Shown here in pieces: positions 19,990 through 31,466 of a stretch of DNA of 50,210 nt (positions are counted from its first letter, which is position 1; the number at the start of each line of letters is the position of its first letter). Under the pieces are notes generated by a model. It made no database searches, was not told where the DNA came from, and worked only from the letters and a program-made list of their open reading frames with translations. Origin of the DNA: Branchiostoma floridae (Eukaryota > Chordata > Leptocardii > Amphioxiformes > Branchiostomatidae); contig NC_049990.1 of assembly GCF_000003815.2 (NCBI RefSeq), positions 21,852,053 through 21,902,262 on the forward strand, read 5' to 3'. The translations under genes were made by a program, and so were the position numbers.

Positions 19990-21760
19990 CATGCAGACCC
20001 TCTCAAAGGTCACGGTCAGGTCAGCTGAACTGGAGACCACGCCCAGATCAGTGGAACGGGTCAGGGTGAAGGCAACCTGTGGAAAAGTCATAGAGTAATA
20101 TAAAACAAATGCCCGCTTATAATATATAATGTCCTTGGTGTATATAGTGAATGACAAGATATTCTCTTAAACAATCTTATACGACTTTTCCTGGGCATTG
20201 TCTTGGACGAAATGACCAATATTTCAAAAGGTTACCGGAAAACTCTATATCTTTAACTTATCAAAGCAGTACAAGATATCAGCGTGAATTTCAACCACAA
20301 TCATGGTCTGTAAACTTTCCAGTCCCAAAACATGTTTATTCTAAAGGCTACATACTGCGAAAGTAAGTCAAACTCCAGACTTCTTTTAAAACTCCTGGTG
20401 CATGACGATACGCCATATGTATGATTGAATAAAGAGGGAATGGAAAAAAAACATAGCCGTAATTTTTTAAAGTGATTTGAAGAGCTGATGGTCAAGACCG
20501 GAATTTTGATTAAAGAACTGGTGTTCGGTGTTTTTGATAATGTTGTAGTGTCTAATGTGTATGAGTTAATACGTGACTATGACGACTATAATGCCGTATA
20601 AATGGTTAGGGAAATTAATTGGGTTATAGTTATATAAAGATAGTACAAATGACGAGGTTACTTTTGGGCTCGAAGACCCGTCTGAACCGGCCGGACAACT
20701 GACAACTCCATCTCGACCGTCACGACCACTTGGTCCTGGTGGCCCGGGGGGACCAGGAGGGCCAACACTCCCGTCCCGACCGTCTCTACCAGGTATCCCC
20801 GGGGGCCTGAATCGATACATGTAGTAAACAAAGACATTACGTTAGATGTGAAAGAAAAATGTGACCCATTATTCAAATCGAAATAATACAATCTTCATTT
20901 CTTAATACATAATCCCTTCATTTTTTACGTTGTGTATACGCCATGATAATGGGGTTATTTCTGTTCTTCAATGAACAGAAATAATACCACACGTTACATA
21001 TAGCATTGACAAAGTTATGAAAGAGGGAGGGCAATTCTGAAAACCTCTAAATGTTTCAAGAATATGTGAGATATTCGATTTCTTGTCTTTATGTATTCTT
21101 TGACCTGCCAGATGCATAGCCACCGTTGCAGAATCATCGAGCATAAGGCTTTTAGTTTAGTTTTTTTTTAGCTGGTTCGCGATTTTCAACGTTGCCTAGG
21201 TTCTCTTATGCCGAGAAAGGGAGTTTGCACAACCCCGCTCGAAGTCTGCAACGGAGGCTACCTCATTCGGCCGGCCCCAACCAAAAGTACACAGGAAAGA
21301 AACACAACTATGGTACCGATTAATAATGGCGTCAATAAACAAATAATGTTCAACTTTTTTCTTAATCTTGTCGTTACCACTCCTTCTAGCCTAGCACATG
21401 CCCTTCTTTACACGGAAGTAAAGGGACTTTTCCTCTCCTAGATGGGGGTCCTAGAAAACACATTTTGCTGAATGACAAACCACATCACCGTACAGAAACG
21501 CTATGTCTATCCTAACAATAACAAAGCATGAATTGCCAATTAAAGTCGCTAACCTGCGCTGGAGAAGTTGGATCCTGCCTGAAGAAGTTGTCTCATGATT
21601 TCCTTCAGTAGATCCAGCTTTCGCCGTTACAGTTCACCACATGACTGACATCACAAACGCATTTGTCGTCTGATGGAAGACTGTAGATCGGCTGGGCACA
21701 ACTAAGGGACACTAAAGTCACTAAGAACAGAAGTACGCATAAGTCGAAAACAAAAAAAAC
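19990..21760 (-). CDS. Collagen-like / C1q-domain secreted protein, incomplete
   Basis: Exon 20806-20662 encodes a collagen triple-helix run (PPGIPGRDGRDGSVGPPGPP, GPPGPSGRDGRDG), then a Cys and a Ser-rich linker. It joins in phase 0 to an exon starting at 20076 (acceptor CCACAG) that reads VAFTLTRSTDLG...LTVTFERVCMEG. That is the start of a C1q/TNF-like head: (V/I)AF-x-x-x-R, then TV-F-x-x-V. The remainder of the C1q jelly-roll was not found; the next DNA is the repeat at 19869-19975. An upstream candidate first exon (about 21760-21554) has a signal-peptide-like LCVLLFLVTLVSLSCA and a CVCD motif, but no single frame reaches its donor in the phase needed. Known: such proteins form trimers and act as pattern-recognition or adhesion molecules. 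This copy may be truncated or mis-assembled. Confidence 0.5.
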
Positions 21761-21811
21761 TGAGAATGGGCCTAGGAGTGTTTTTCTATAAATACACCAG
21801 ACCGTTCATTA

Positions 21812-22153
21812 TTAAAGCTAAGGGCACAACCCGTCCTACGTGCAATTTCTCCGTACGTTTTTGGGAAGGCCACGTCCGCCACGTATTTCTAAAAACGTTA
21901 AGGCTGTACAGGGCCTGCGCGTCGCCCGTACTTGCACGTACGGGGGGCGAATCCGCAGCCCGATGGCACACCAAGTTTTGTCTGCCCGTAAAGTTCTACA
22001 GCGTGTCTGCGTGCTCCAAAATTCGTCGGATTGCCCACGAGTTCGTACGGAATCGGTACTTACCACTTACGGATCCCAAAAGATTGCCCACGTTATGGCA
22101 CGTAGACAACACGTATTTGTACGTACGTTCGGCGTATTGTGCCCTTAGCTTTT
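21812..22153. mobile_element. MITE with AAAGCTAAGGGCACAA ends
   Basis: TTAAAGCTAAGGGCACAA at the left end is matched by the reverse complement of the right end (TTGTGCCCTTAGCTTTTAA). The inside is rich in CGTACGT/CACGTA motifs and GC-richer than the surroundings. Open frames in it on both strands are by-products of that composition. Confidence 0.78.
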
Positions 22154-22744
22154 AAGCAGTAGGTCTGAAGAGATTGACACTTCCTCAGCCATGTGAGTAG
22201 AAGCTGATTCAACGTTTTGCTACACATTACAATATGATACTTGTATAATAAAGCCGACCTATTACTGAATATTAAATGGCAATAAACAACGAAACTTAAT
22301 TAAGTAGCGCTGCTTTCCAAGGTTTTCACAGGCAATTTACATACCATCTAAACAGGTAGTCCCACATTCTTCCAGGGGGCTATGACATTCAACAAGAGGT
22401 GTGTGTTTATAGATACTTGTGAACGGCAAAACTTCATGAGGTAACATCAGATTTTTCCATTTTTGTTCTCGCTGTGAACATCAACTGACTACTATCCTTC
22501 ATATTACACATATTTATTGCTTATTGTTTATTCAAACAAGGAGCTTTTATGATAAAAGCGTCTTGATTCTAACGATCTTCAATAGTGAGTACAATGTGAA
22601 TATTATGCATTGTCTTCCGGGAGTCATTAGACAAACACGTTACATGAAACAACACATCTGCGTCCTTACCAAGCGTTTAAAGACCTAATCTTTTAAAGTT
22701 CTTGTTACTGTCATATCACGATGATTGTGTGTTTTTTTTTCCAG
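22154..22744. other. Upstream region of the ATP-grasp gene
   Basis: This stretch must contain the promoter and probably a non-coding first exon, because the first coding exon is preceded by a strong acceptor (TTTTTTTTCCAG, ending at 22744). No exon boundaries can be fixed. Confidence 0.35.
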
Positions 22745-22784
22745 ATATTTCTCCTGACAACAACTTAAATCTAAGTGATCAGCG

Positions 22785-22963
22785 ATGTCTTCACCCCGCA
22801 GTGATGTTTCCGTGCTCATTCCGTTCTCCGAGGAAGACAAAGACATGGCAGAAATCCTGCGTCAATGCCCAACAGTACAGGTACATGTAGATGAGAGAAG
22901 AAAATCCACATATTTACCTTTGCCAGAATGGCTAAGGTTATGTTTTAGGCTTGTGAGTCTGTG

Positions 22964-22994
<31 letters not shown>

Positions 22995-25900
22995 GTGTTA
23001 ACAGTATAACTCAAGAAGCCTTTGATGGATCCCAATAATATTTGGTAGGTGGGTAGGGGTCGGGAAAACGAAGGTCAAGTTCGATAATGGGCCCCCTAGC
23101 GGCTTGCTAAGGTACTGCAGCAAAACCTCAATTTTTTTTAATCTTGTGTTCTGGACCTGCTGTGGTTATGATTTTTGAGTGGTAGATAGCCCTTGGTGCA
23201 GAGAGTAAGTGCTTTAAGTTTGGACCCCCTAGCGGCTTGTTTGGAACTGCAGTCGCCAATTTCCTTTCAAACTTTGGACGAGAATAACTCGAGAACGTGT
23301 TGATGGATCGTCATGGTTTTTGGTATGTAGATAGCCCAAGTAACAATGTACACAATGGAATACCAATTATGCAAATCAGCAACTAATTTGCATAATTAAT
23401 GAGGAAAGTTTATAAATCCACTGCATTTCATGATAGGACTTTCAAACTTGTCACATATATAGATGAGGAAGAGAGAAATATCAATGCATATTAATTATGC
23501 AAATGACGGCCTCATTTGCATAATTAATGAGAAAATATAAACGTGTTGACGGATCGTCATTGTTTTTTTGGTATGTAGATAGCCAAAGGGAAGACTTACT
23601 TGATGGAATTATAATTATGCAAATCCACTGCTAATTTGCATAATTACTGAGAAAAGTTTGTAAATCCACTGCATTCCTTATAGGACTTTCAAACTTGTCA
23701 CATTTTTAGCTAAGAAAGAAGGAAATATCAATACACATTTATTATGCAAATGATGCTTGATACAATTTAATATTATTATGTAAATCTAATCTGCATAGGG
23801 ATCTAATTTGCATAAGCAATGGCGAAATGTTATGAACCAACTCCAGGCATATAAAATAAAATGTAATGAGTAACACATTTATGTCTACAGACATCATTCT
23901 ACATAACAAACCTGGTTTATTTAGCAAAGGTATGTGTTCGTTGAACTCTAGTTGTTAGTGCTGCAGTCTGACTCTTAACCCTACTTCATGTCGCGTAACG
24001 CCAGAACGGCTTACACTAGAGCCACAAAACTTGGTGAAATTTCCTAGAATTTAGTTGGCAACAATTTCGCAAAGTATGAAAAAGTTCCCATTTTTGGTGT
24101 TGCCATGGCAACAATTTGTTGATAGGCATTTTTGACGAAAATCGCTGATTAATGTTTTTTAAGTTTATTTGCTATATTACTGCTATTTTATCACATGAAT
24201 AAAATCTAAGTTATCTAGAATATCTTTCATAATATGAATAGATTATGCTAGATTATGCCTCAGAAGACCCCCCTCCGTCCCAGGTTATATGTACACATGC
24301 ACCTGTAGTACCTTAAACCCTACAAAGCACTTCTGTGTGACTTTAGGTGTCCAGAAATGCTGACTTGACTTGGCCATTTCTTGGTAGGTGTCAGAGGTGA
24401 TCTTCAACAATATTGAAGAAAAAGAGACACTCTTGGACTATGTACAACGACTTAAGAAGGTGAGTAAAATTCAAATAACTGGGCTACCAGCATGCCAATG
24501 TCCGCATCCATTAATGATATGTTCTCTTTTGCAGAATAATCTGTCGGTAAATAACAATTGAAAACTGCATGTTCTGTTTTCTCGTTCTTTTAGCTGGTTG
24601 TTGACCACAACATCAACATCATTGTCCCCACGACTTCCGACGTGTGTACGTTCGCACACGCCGCCATTGCCAGGGACTTCCCGCACATCCCCGGGCCCAG
24701 TGTTGAGTCCTGCTACCTGGCTTTCCACAAAGCCTACTCACGGCAGTACCTGGACCCGACTGAAAACCCACCCCCCTACGATGTAGTGGACATGGATTCA
24801 CCAACCATACTGGAGGATGCACAGGGGGCCTTGGAGAAAGTCGGTAAGAAAAACGACTAACTAGGATCGTGGCATTAGGGGTGAATAATGGCAAGGTAAT
24901 ACCCGAGCTCAGCTGTAACAAGAAAGCTTCAGGCCGGTGCGTATTTTGGAAAAAGCCTGGATGTTAAACAAAATCACATGGAAAAAGAGTTTTTAAACAT
25001 CGAATTACTTAATTGGTATGTCTTCTATTAAAAAAGATTACATGAGATTTGTCTAGCAAAGAAAAAAAATTATAACAAGTGGGGTTCGAGCCCACGATCC
25101 ACGGCTGCAAACGGTTTTACTAAATACCTAAAACAACCGAAAACAACTTGACATCTACCGAAAACAACCGTAAACAACTCGAAAAATACCGAAAACAACT
25201 TGACATCTACCGAAAACTACTCGGAAAATACCGAAAACAACTCAATATATACCGAAAACAACTCGAAACCTCCTAAAACACGTATGGACAACCGATCAGA
25301 ACTTCAAAACAGCCGGAAAATAACTCTAAAACAACTAATTATTTCTATGTTATTTTCATCTACTCGTTACTATCCCTTGAATTATTTTCTCCTTGGCCGA
25401 GGGACAGAATGGGGTGATTCTGAATGAAAGATTCTTCCAGCAAAGGGGATGTAGACTGTGGAAACACCTTTCCATCACACACTGTCTTATGGTGTATAGC
25501 AAAATCCTTATTTTGATCATTTAGTTTAATCCAGAATATGGGGCCTCTGTGGTAATACGCGTTTGTGGTTTGTCTATTTAAACTTTTGTTTGTTGTATCG
25601 GCGGAATACGTTATAATTGAGCAAGAAATGTACTGGATTCTTTTAGTTGCTAGAAAAAAAAAGTAATACACATTAGGTAAATGCGCAGTAGGCAGATTCA
25701 ACAGTAATCAATAAGCAAACCTATTTTCGAAGCAGTTTTGCCGGGGATAGTAGTGACTGCGATTTCTTGTTGGGGCCACTACTACAACCAAACTCCACCG
25801 TAACCTCTGCTTGGAGTTACACAATAGATGCCAAGTAGTATAGATATCCATTGATGACTGCGAGTTAACGAAGCAGTCCCCTTTTATAACATACAGGATC

Positions 25901-28900
25901 CGCAAATCTGAATTCGAACATTAATATATTCGAAAAGGCAAAGGAGATCGTTGATTCTATTATGACTAATATTGCATTAATAGCATGGGTCGTCCTAGCC
26001 TAACTTCTGTCCAAAATAAAATCAAAATTATTAAATAATATCCCATTGAAATTATTGTCTATTGTTTATGGTTGTGTCGAGTTGTTTTCGGTAGTTCAAC
26101 GTTGTTTTCAGTTGTTTTCGGTAATTAGTGAAAGTTTTTTTCGGTTGTTTTCGGTTGTTTTTGGTTGTTTTCGGTATTTAGTGAGGCAAATAGCTATCTG
26201 CATCCAGTGCCTTAAACCGCTCGGCCACGCTGACTCGATTACGTAACCAGGCGTATAGAAGGGCTTTTAGAAGGGTTTGGTTAAATTGACCGATCCATGC
26301 ATCCATGCAAACCAAACGAACAGTTGAACTAACCGCTTCTCTCGCCTTTAAGCTGGTGCTACGCACCGGCAAAAAATGCAATGACAAGCTATGAACATCA
26401 TCAATGACAAATTTCATAAAACTAATTATCAAGCAATTCAAACTTTGTTTGATGAATGTGGCTGAATCCATATAAAGAAGACAATCAGCATGGATTGCAT
26501 AATATAGATGTATATATGATATGATATTATATTATATTATTTAAAAAGTATTTAAGGCTTTTTTTTACCCTAGGTCTGCCAGCATTTGTGAAGCCTGCAG
26601 CAGCGTATGGTACGTTCGGCGTGGCCAAGGTGGAAAACTACGAAGACATGAAGCTTGCCCTGCAGAACCTACGGACAGTGCGGGATGAACATCCTGACTT
26701 CCTGGCATCACCAAGCGCTGCTTTTTTCAAGTAAGCCATTATTACTTTTCGTAATTATAACCTCAGCTACTTCTCCTAGCATAGACATGTTCCTACGCAG
26801 AAACATCCAACGGCGCCAGCAAACCGCCTCTTGTCTGTATTCTATCTCAACCATATATAAGGGTAAACTCATTAATATTTATAAGCAGGGCGGTCAGGAA
26901 CTGATGGTGACGGTTGAGATAGCAGAGTACAGACAAGAGGCGGTTTGCTGGCGCCGTCGCATGTCTCTGCGTAGGATAATGGGCATAGGATATTGTTCTG
27001 ATGCTCTGCATAGCAGACAGTATTCCCTTGGCAAAAATGGACACTTGCCATGATTTCTTGCTCCTTCTCATCCCAGATCCCGAAGTACATTGAACTGTCA
27101 CTTGAACTTTTCCAACTAGGGATTATTTCAAGCAATATCTGGACGTGGAAAAGTACCCACTGGCCCTTCGAGATGTTGTGATTGTGGAGCCTTACTTGGA
27201 TGCAGTGGCCCTCTATACTGTGGATGGATGCATTGTGGACAAAGAGATTGTGCACTGGACAGTCAGTATAGAAACCAGTCAAAGCTAAAGTTTCCGATTG
27301 GTCAAACTACATGCGTAAATGTATTTAAGTTCGCGGGGATTTACTTTCGCGGTAGCAGCGGGGAAATGGAATGTTCGCGGTGGTTTTAAATTCGCAGTAG
27401 CGCCATAGACTGTAGTCACATACTATAATGTATTTAAGTTCGCTGGGATCTAATTTCGCGGTAGCGGGAAAAAGGACTGTAGCACCATGCACTGTAGTCT
27501 CTTACTGCCGTGGAGAAATGTTCACGGTGGTTTTAAGTTCGCGGTGAAATGGCCACCGCGAAAACCGCGAACATTCAACCACCGCGAAAGTTTCTGCATT
27601 TACATTAGCATGGGTGGCATCTTAGCTTTCCACTTATATCATGTTCATGTATTAAATTGACATAAAATATACCCTAGGGAAAAAGTAACGTTGTGTTATG
27701 GTCCTGGTAAAAGTAGGGTTGTTATGAAGATATTCTACTCTTTTATCTTGGTAACTGTCCAAAGTGATCCAACAAATTGGTCAAACGTGTATATATACTT
27801 ATACAATTTGGTATACAAACGTGTATATATATATACTTAGGGTTTCAACATAACGGTGACCTAGGTTTGGTAGGTCGGTTGATACTAATTTTTCGATGGA
27901 TCCAAAAATGGGGAGGAAAAGTCGGAAGACCATTCTGTAAGGTAACACTTCACTCCAAAGTTTAATGTACCTTGTCAGCTGCCGATCAAAACAATGCCCA
28001 GGGGACTCTGCAGGGTTTGCTAAGCTTGTTCCCGTAACCGAAAACATAATATTGTTTCAAGGCCAAAATTATATCGCACCAGAAGAGAATGGGGATTGTT
28101 ACATATACTAAATCGACTACAATATGCAACCGTCACCAAAAATGTAGAATACATGTACAAAACTTATTAAATTAAGGAATCGTTCTGACCATGTCCATGC
28201 ATCCCACCTCCACCCCCCACCACCGCCAGATCACAGACGAGCTCCGTTTTGACCACCAAGAGGCCAAGTTCATGACCGTGATCGCTCCCACCTCCGAGCC
28301 AGAGGACGTACAGAAGAGGATCTGGGACGTTTATGACGCCGTCATGGCCAGGATGGTCCAGTTTGGGTTCAACAACTGCTTTACAAACATCGAAGTCTTC
28401 AGGATGAAGGATGGACAGGTAGAACGACTGGCCACATTATCCAAAGTAGAGTTCCACGAACCCATACTTTCGCCAAATGATCCTAACATTTACAACTAAT
28501 GTAATGCTTGTGTTTGGTATTAATTATGCAAATAAGATTCTCATTTGCATAAATTGTATTACTCGATCATCTCCTCCACCAAACAACAGACGTACACAAT
28601 CTATATTAAGAAAGAAGGCTATTATCGCATTTTCTCGTTTACAGCTGCAGGTCTCATCAAGACCTACTCACATACGAGGGGCGTGCAATAAGTAATGGTC
28701 CTGACCCACTTCCAGTTGTCTGATCTAAATGAAATTTTGTATGTGTAATAATTCATATCTCTATGGGTTATGTTGCAAAAGACAGCTCTGAACTAATTGT
28801 GGTTTCTGATTTACTGGTGTTTGAACTTAGTCAGGTGCGAAATGGACCAGGTGTGAAATGGAACCAGTTGAGTGTCGCGCAGTGATCCGGTTTTTGTATT

Positions 28901-30968
28901 TGAAAGGACGCACACCAAAGAAGACTTTTGATGAAATAAATGAAACTTATGGTGATGATGCCCCATCATATGACCTTGTAAAACGCTGGCATCCTGAATT
29001 CAAACGTGGCTGGAAGTCTGTGGAAACAGCTCCCAGACCTGGCCGTCCCTCTTGTGCCATTGATGAGGCATCAGTTGGAGGACCAACCTGGGGTGTCCTA
29101 CAAAATCGGTGTCCAGAGCTGCATCAAACGATGGGAGAAATGCATAACTCTGGGTGATTCCTATGAAGAGAAAGACTAATAACTGTGCCAAGTTTCATTA
29201 ATCTCCTGCTATGGGAAATGGGTCAGGACCATTACTAATTGCACGCCCCTCGTACCGAATAACAATACAATCCGTCCAGGCGGTTTTTTTAGTTATGCTG
29301 GTCTTCTACATACATACATGCATAGTATACATACATACTTACATACATACAAACATACCAACGCTACCCAAAACATAACCTTCTTGGCGAAGGTAACAGA
29401 CAGTTGGTGTATGTAATGTTTTAACACAGTGTGCTAGAGTGTGAATGCTACATTGAATATATTATCTGCAAGAAACACTTCTCTGAACTGATCTTACCTG
29501 GAGCCCAGCCTTCTTAGCTTTGGTCCGACTGAGTTTTCAACAGTCGCTAAGGCCTAGGTCCCAACCTAGTGATTCCCAACCCTTGGCCCGGTCACGTAGC
29601 TTTCGGAAACGAAAATTATGATAAGAAAGGCAACAAAACACACAGAACGTAGAAAAATTAGCCAGGAGAATAAATTGTGTGTTTTCATCGGTAAACACTT
29701 TTATTTTTCATTTCCGCAAACACCCCGGTCGGGCCCCGTTTTGGAAATGGCCGAAGGTGGAGTCAAGGCTAGAACTAAGCACTTTTTATTAAACTCATTT
29801 CAGCTGAAGCTGTGTGAGGTAAATGCCAGGGGATCCTTGCAACTCCAAGGCTGCTACAGAGAGTGTTACGAGAACGCTAACCAGGACTATGTGTACCTGA
29901 CTGCTGGCCGCGGTATCAAGTACGTCACACCACCCCTGACAGGAAGGTGGGCCAGTGCCTACCATGTGAAGTTCGACAACCTGGAAAGGCCAGGCAATCT
30001 GATGGACTTCGATCAGGTAGGTGAAATAGAGAAGCTTGATGTACAAAGGCAAGGATAGGGGTATAGATTTATTCACGTTTGGAACCTTTATAACCTGCTG
30101 CAATGCCATGGTAAGGAGAAGCTAAGAGTTCACGATCATACGCCCTAGTGAAGGCAGCTGATAGGCATGTTGCCGAATCGCAACCCAGTTAAAAGTAACC
30201 TATCAACCTCCTATTTTGTAATTAGTATATTAATTTGTACAACATTGTCTAAGGTACCTGCATACCAAAAATAATGAAAATCTGTTGTTCCCTTCTTGAG
30301 TTATCCTCTTCAGATTTTTTTTTGAAAAAAAAAATGCCCCTGCTATTCCAAAACTAGCCGCTAGGGGGCCCAAACTTACGTCACTTCTTCCCGACCACAA
30401 GAGCTATTTAGCACCTAAACATCGTGGCCATAGCTTGTTCAGAACACGAGATAGTAACACCGGAAGTGCTGCAGTACCAATCAAAGCTGCTACGGGGCCC
30501 CAAATCTACTCATTTTCAGCTATTATCACACCCCACCAACACGACAAGTATGAAATCAATCCACCCAGCCGTTCTTGAGTTTTCTTGTTCACAGACAGAT
30601 ACACAAACGCTAGTGAAAATATGACCTCCATGACAATTCGTAATGTCATGGTAATCAAAGGCTCTTTATCGTCCCAATAGGTTTTAGCTCCTCTACTATT
30701 ATCCAAACATGTGATGACCCTACAGCAGAACTATTCTGTTATTCCACAGATTGAAAAGCTGAAGTCGGATCCGGACGTGTTGTTTACCCTGACCGTCGGT
30801 CCTGACGATGACGTCACCAACTTTACTTGCAACGCCGGATGGTATTTCTGTAAGCTGTTCACCTACGGTAACTCCAGGGAAGCCATGATCAGGAAGCTTG
30901 TTGATGTGCTCAAACTAGTGGTTAAGAAGCCAGAACGGCTGACGTATCCAGTACACTATGGAATGTAA
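22785..30968 (+). CDS. ATP-grasp domain ligase, eight coding exons
   Basis: Exons are 22785-22880, 24388-24459, 24594-24843, 26574-26730, 27120-27261, 28230-28418, 29804-30016 and 30750-30968. All are GT-AG with consistent phases, giving 445 residues. ATP-grasp enzymes join a carboxylate to an amine or thiol through an acyl-phosphate. Landmarks: N-terminal lobe LLDYVQRLKKLVVDHNINII and GPSVESCYLAFHK; ATP-binding lysine and Gly-rich loop GLPAFVKPAAAYGTFGV (140-156, Lys146); second nucleotide segment DVVIVEPYLDAVALYTVDG (Glu215, with Asp219 nearby); metal-binding ELC-type strand LKLCEVNARG (Glu307, Asn309). Donor 27262 is chosen over reading on because it joins HWT to ITDELRFDHQ in phase 0. Substrate is unknown; carnosine-synthase-like enzymes are one possibility among several ATP-grasp clades. 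Introns are packed with mobile elements. No signal peptide, so probably cytosolic. Confidence 0.82.
22961..22998 (+). repeat. (GTCT)n microsatellite
   Basis: About eight tandem TGTC units in the first coding intron of the ATP-grasp gene. Confidence 0.95.
22999..23293 (+). repeat. Dispersed repeat with CCCCCTAGCGGCTTG core
   Basis: ATAACTCAAGAAG...GGGCCCCCTAGCGGCTTG occurs twice in close succession here and, in reverse orientation, at 30240-30615. A shorter relative is at 11338-11460. Confidence 0.6.
23294..23785 (+). repeat. 246-bp tandem duplication with octamer inverted pairs
   Basis: The block starting AACGTGTTGATGGATCGTCA at 23294 is repeated from 23540 (AACGTGTTGACGGATCGTCA) with good similarity over the full period. 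Each unit contains ATTATGCAAAT followed at short distance by ATTTGCATAAT. Confidence 0.8.
25119..26182. mobile_element. Foldback-like element with GAAAACAAC subterminal repeats
   Basis: The left end ACTAAATACC and right end GGTATTTAGT are exact inverted repeats. Inside each end are arrays of CCGAAAACAACT/C units (25130-25290), reverse-complemented at 26080-26175 (GGTTGTTTTCGG). The middle has no transposase. It lies in the intron between ATP-grasp coding exons 3 and 4 and is flanked by tRNA-like sequence on both sides. Confidence 0.65.
26190..26236 (-). other. tRNA-derived sequence, 5' (A-box) half
   Basis: The minus strand reads GTCAGCGTGGCCGAGCGGTT then TAAGGCACTGGATGC, which matches the acceptor and D-arm of a leucine-type tRNA (A box GTGGCCGAGCGG). 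No anticodon arm, T arm or 3' acceptor follows. On the other side of the foldback element (25081-25097) GTGGGGTTCGAGCCCAC resembles a T arm, but on the opposite strand. This is not a functional tRNA gene. Confidence 0.55.
26773..26990. mobile_element. MITE with about 85-bp terminal inverted repeats
   Basis: The left arm (CCTACGCAGAAACATCCAAC, GGCGCCAGCAAACCGCCTCT, TGTCTGTA) is mirrored by the right arm, which ends at 26990. Together the arms make up most of the element. It is an intronic insertion in the ATP-grasp gene. Confidence 0.85.
27308..27612. mobile_element. MITE built of TTCGCGGT motifs
   Basis: The ends GTAAATGTATTTAAGTTCGC and, reverse-complemented, GTAAATGCAGAAACTTTCGC form imperfect terminal repeats. 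The inside holds several TTCGCGGT(A/G)G copies and a strong palindrome around 27535-27585 (GGTGGTTTTAAGTTCGCGGT pairing with ACCGCGAACATTCAACCACC). Confidence 0.7.
28675..29252 (+). mobile_element. Internally deleted mariner-type DNA transposon
   Basis: The terminal repeats CGAGGGGCGTGCAATAAGTA and CGAGGGGCGTGCAATTAGTA (right end reverse-complemented) continue through ATGGTCCTGACCCA. TA target duplications lie outside both (28673-28674, 29253-29254). Total length is 578 bp, less than half the usual 1.3 kb, so the catalytic centre is deleted. Confidence 0.92.
28858..29179 (+). pseudogene. Mariner transposase remnant
   Basis: The first 70 codons match the N-terminal helix-turn-helix of mariner transposases: ECRAVIRFLYLKGRTPKKTF, DDAPSYDLVKRWHPEFKRG and the linker PRPGRPS. 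A frame change then joins directly to the transposase C-terminus, SCIKRWEKCITLGDSYEEKD, with a TAA at 29177-29179. The DD(D/E) catalytic domain is absent. It keeps the coding ends needed to recognise terminal repeats but cannot cut. Confidence 0.82.
29298..29360 (+). repeat. (CATA)n microsatellite
   Basis: Imperfect tandem CATACATA units in the intron before ATP-grasp coding exon 7. Confidence 0.85.
30240..30615 (-). repeat. Dispersed repeat, reverse-oriented relative of 22999-23293
   Basis: It contains CTTCTTGAGTTAT and AACTAGCCGCTAGGGGGCCC, reverse complements of landmarks at 22999-23293. Confidence 0.55.
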
Positions 30969-31210
30969 GGGCTAGGGTAACCAAACTAGTGGTTTCCAGT
31001 ATCCAGTGCACTATGGAATGTAAGGGATAGGGTAACCAAACTAGTGGTTTCCAGTATCCAGTACACTATGGAATGTAAGGGCTAGGGTAACCAAACTAGT
31101 GGTTTCCAGTATCCAGTACACTATGGGATGTAAGGGCTAGGGTAACCAAACTAGTGGTTTCCAGTATCCAGTACACTATGGAATGTAAGGGCTAGGGTAA
31201 CCAAACTAAT
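30945..31210 (+). repeat. 55-bp tandem repeat that begins in the last ATP-grasp codons
   Basis: Five copies of CACTATGGRATGTAAGGG lie at a 55-bp period (GGAATG/GGGATG anchors at 30961, 31016, 31071, 31126 and 31181). The first copy is the coding end PVHYGM plus the TAA stop; later copies lie in the 3' UTR. Confidence 0.93.
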
Positions 31211-31466
31211 AAATAGCTGATCAAAGTTATGCTTCTTAAGGTTAGTGAAAGTTGCCTGCGTCACATTTGTCGCTGACGTCTGAATACGCCCCAATATTTA
31301 CAAAGACGACGTCGCAAAGGTGTCTGGGAAGGGAATCGAGCTGTCAATCTCTCATCATTCAAAATGAATGAAGGATGAAAAAAACATACAAATGACGTCC
31401 TTCTTTGTGTAAGTTGTATCCTCCAACTTTAAGTTCCCTTTTCTAAATTCCTACTTTTGTTAATTC
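31211..31466. other. 3' flank of the ATP-grasp gene
   Basis: No coding sequence recognised. A polyadenylation site should lie here, but no canonical AATAAA is evident. Confidence 0.4.

Noticed and set aside
21766-22155. Overlapping open frames on both strands
   Set aside because: They lie wholly inside a MITE whose GC-rich, palindromic interior is open by composition. No splice or family support.
25081-25097. Possible tRNA gene suggested by GTGGGGTTCGAGCCCAC
   Set aside because: Only a T-arm-like hairpin is present; no D arm, anticodon arm or matching acceptor on the same strand.
27262-27288. Reading ATP-grasp exon 5 through to the TAA at 27286
   Set aside because: The GTCAGT donor at 27262 joins in phase 0 to the exon at 28230 and continues the ATP-grasp fold into the EVN metal motif; stopping here would lose the active site.
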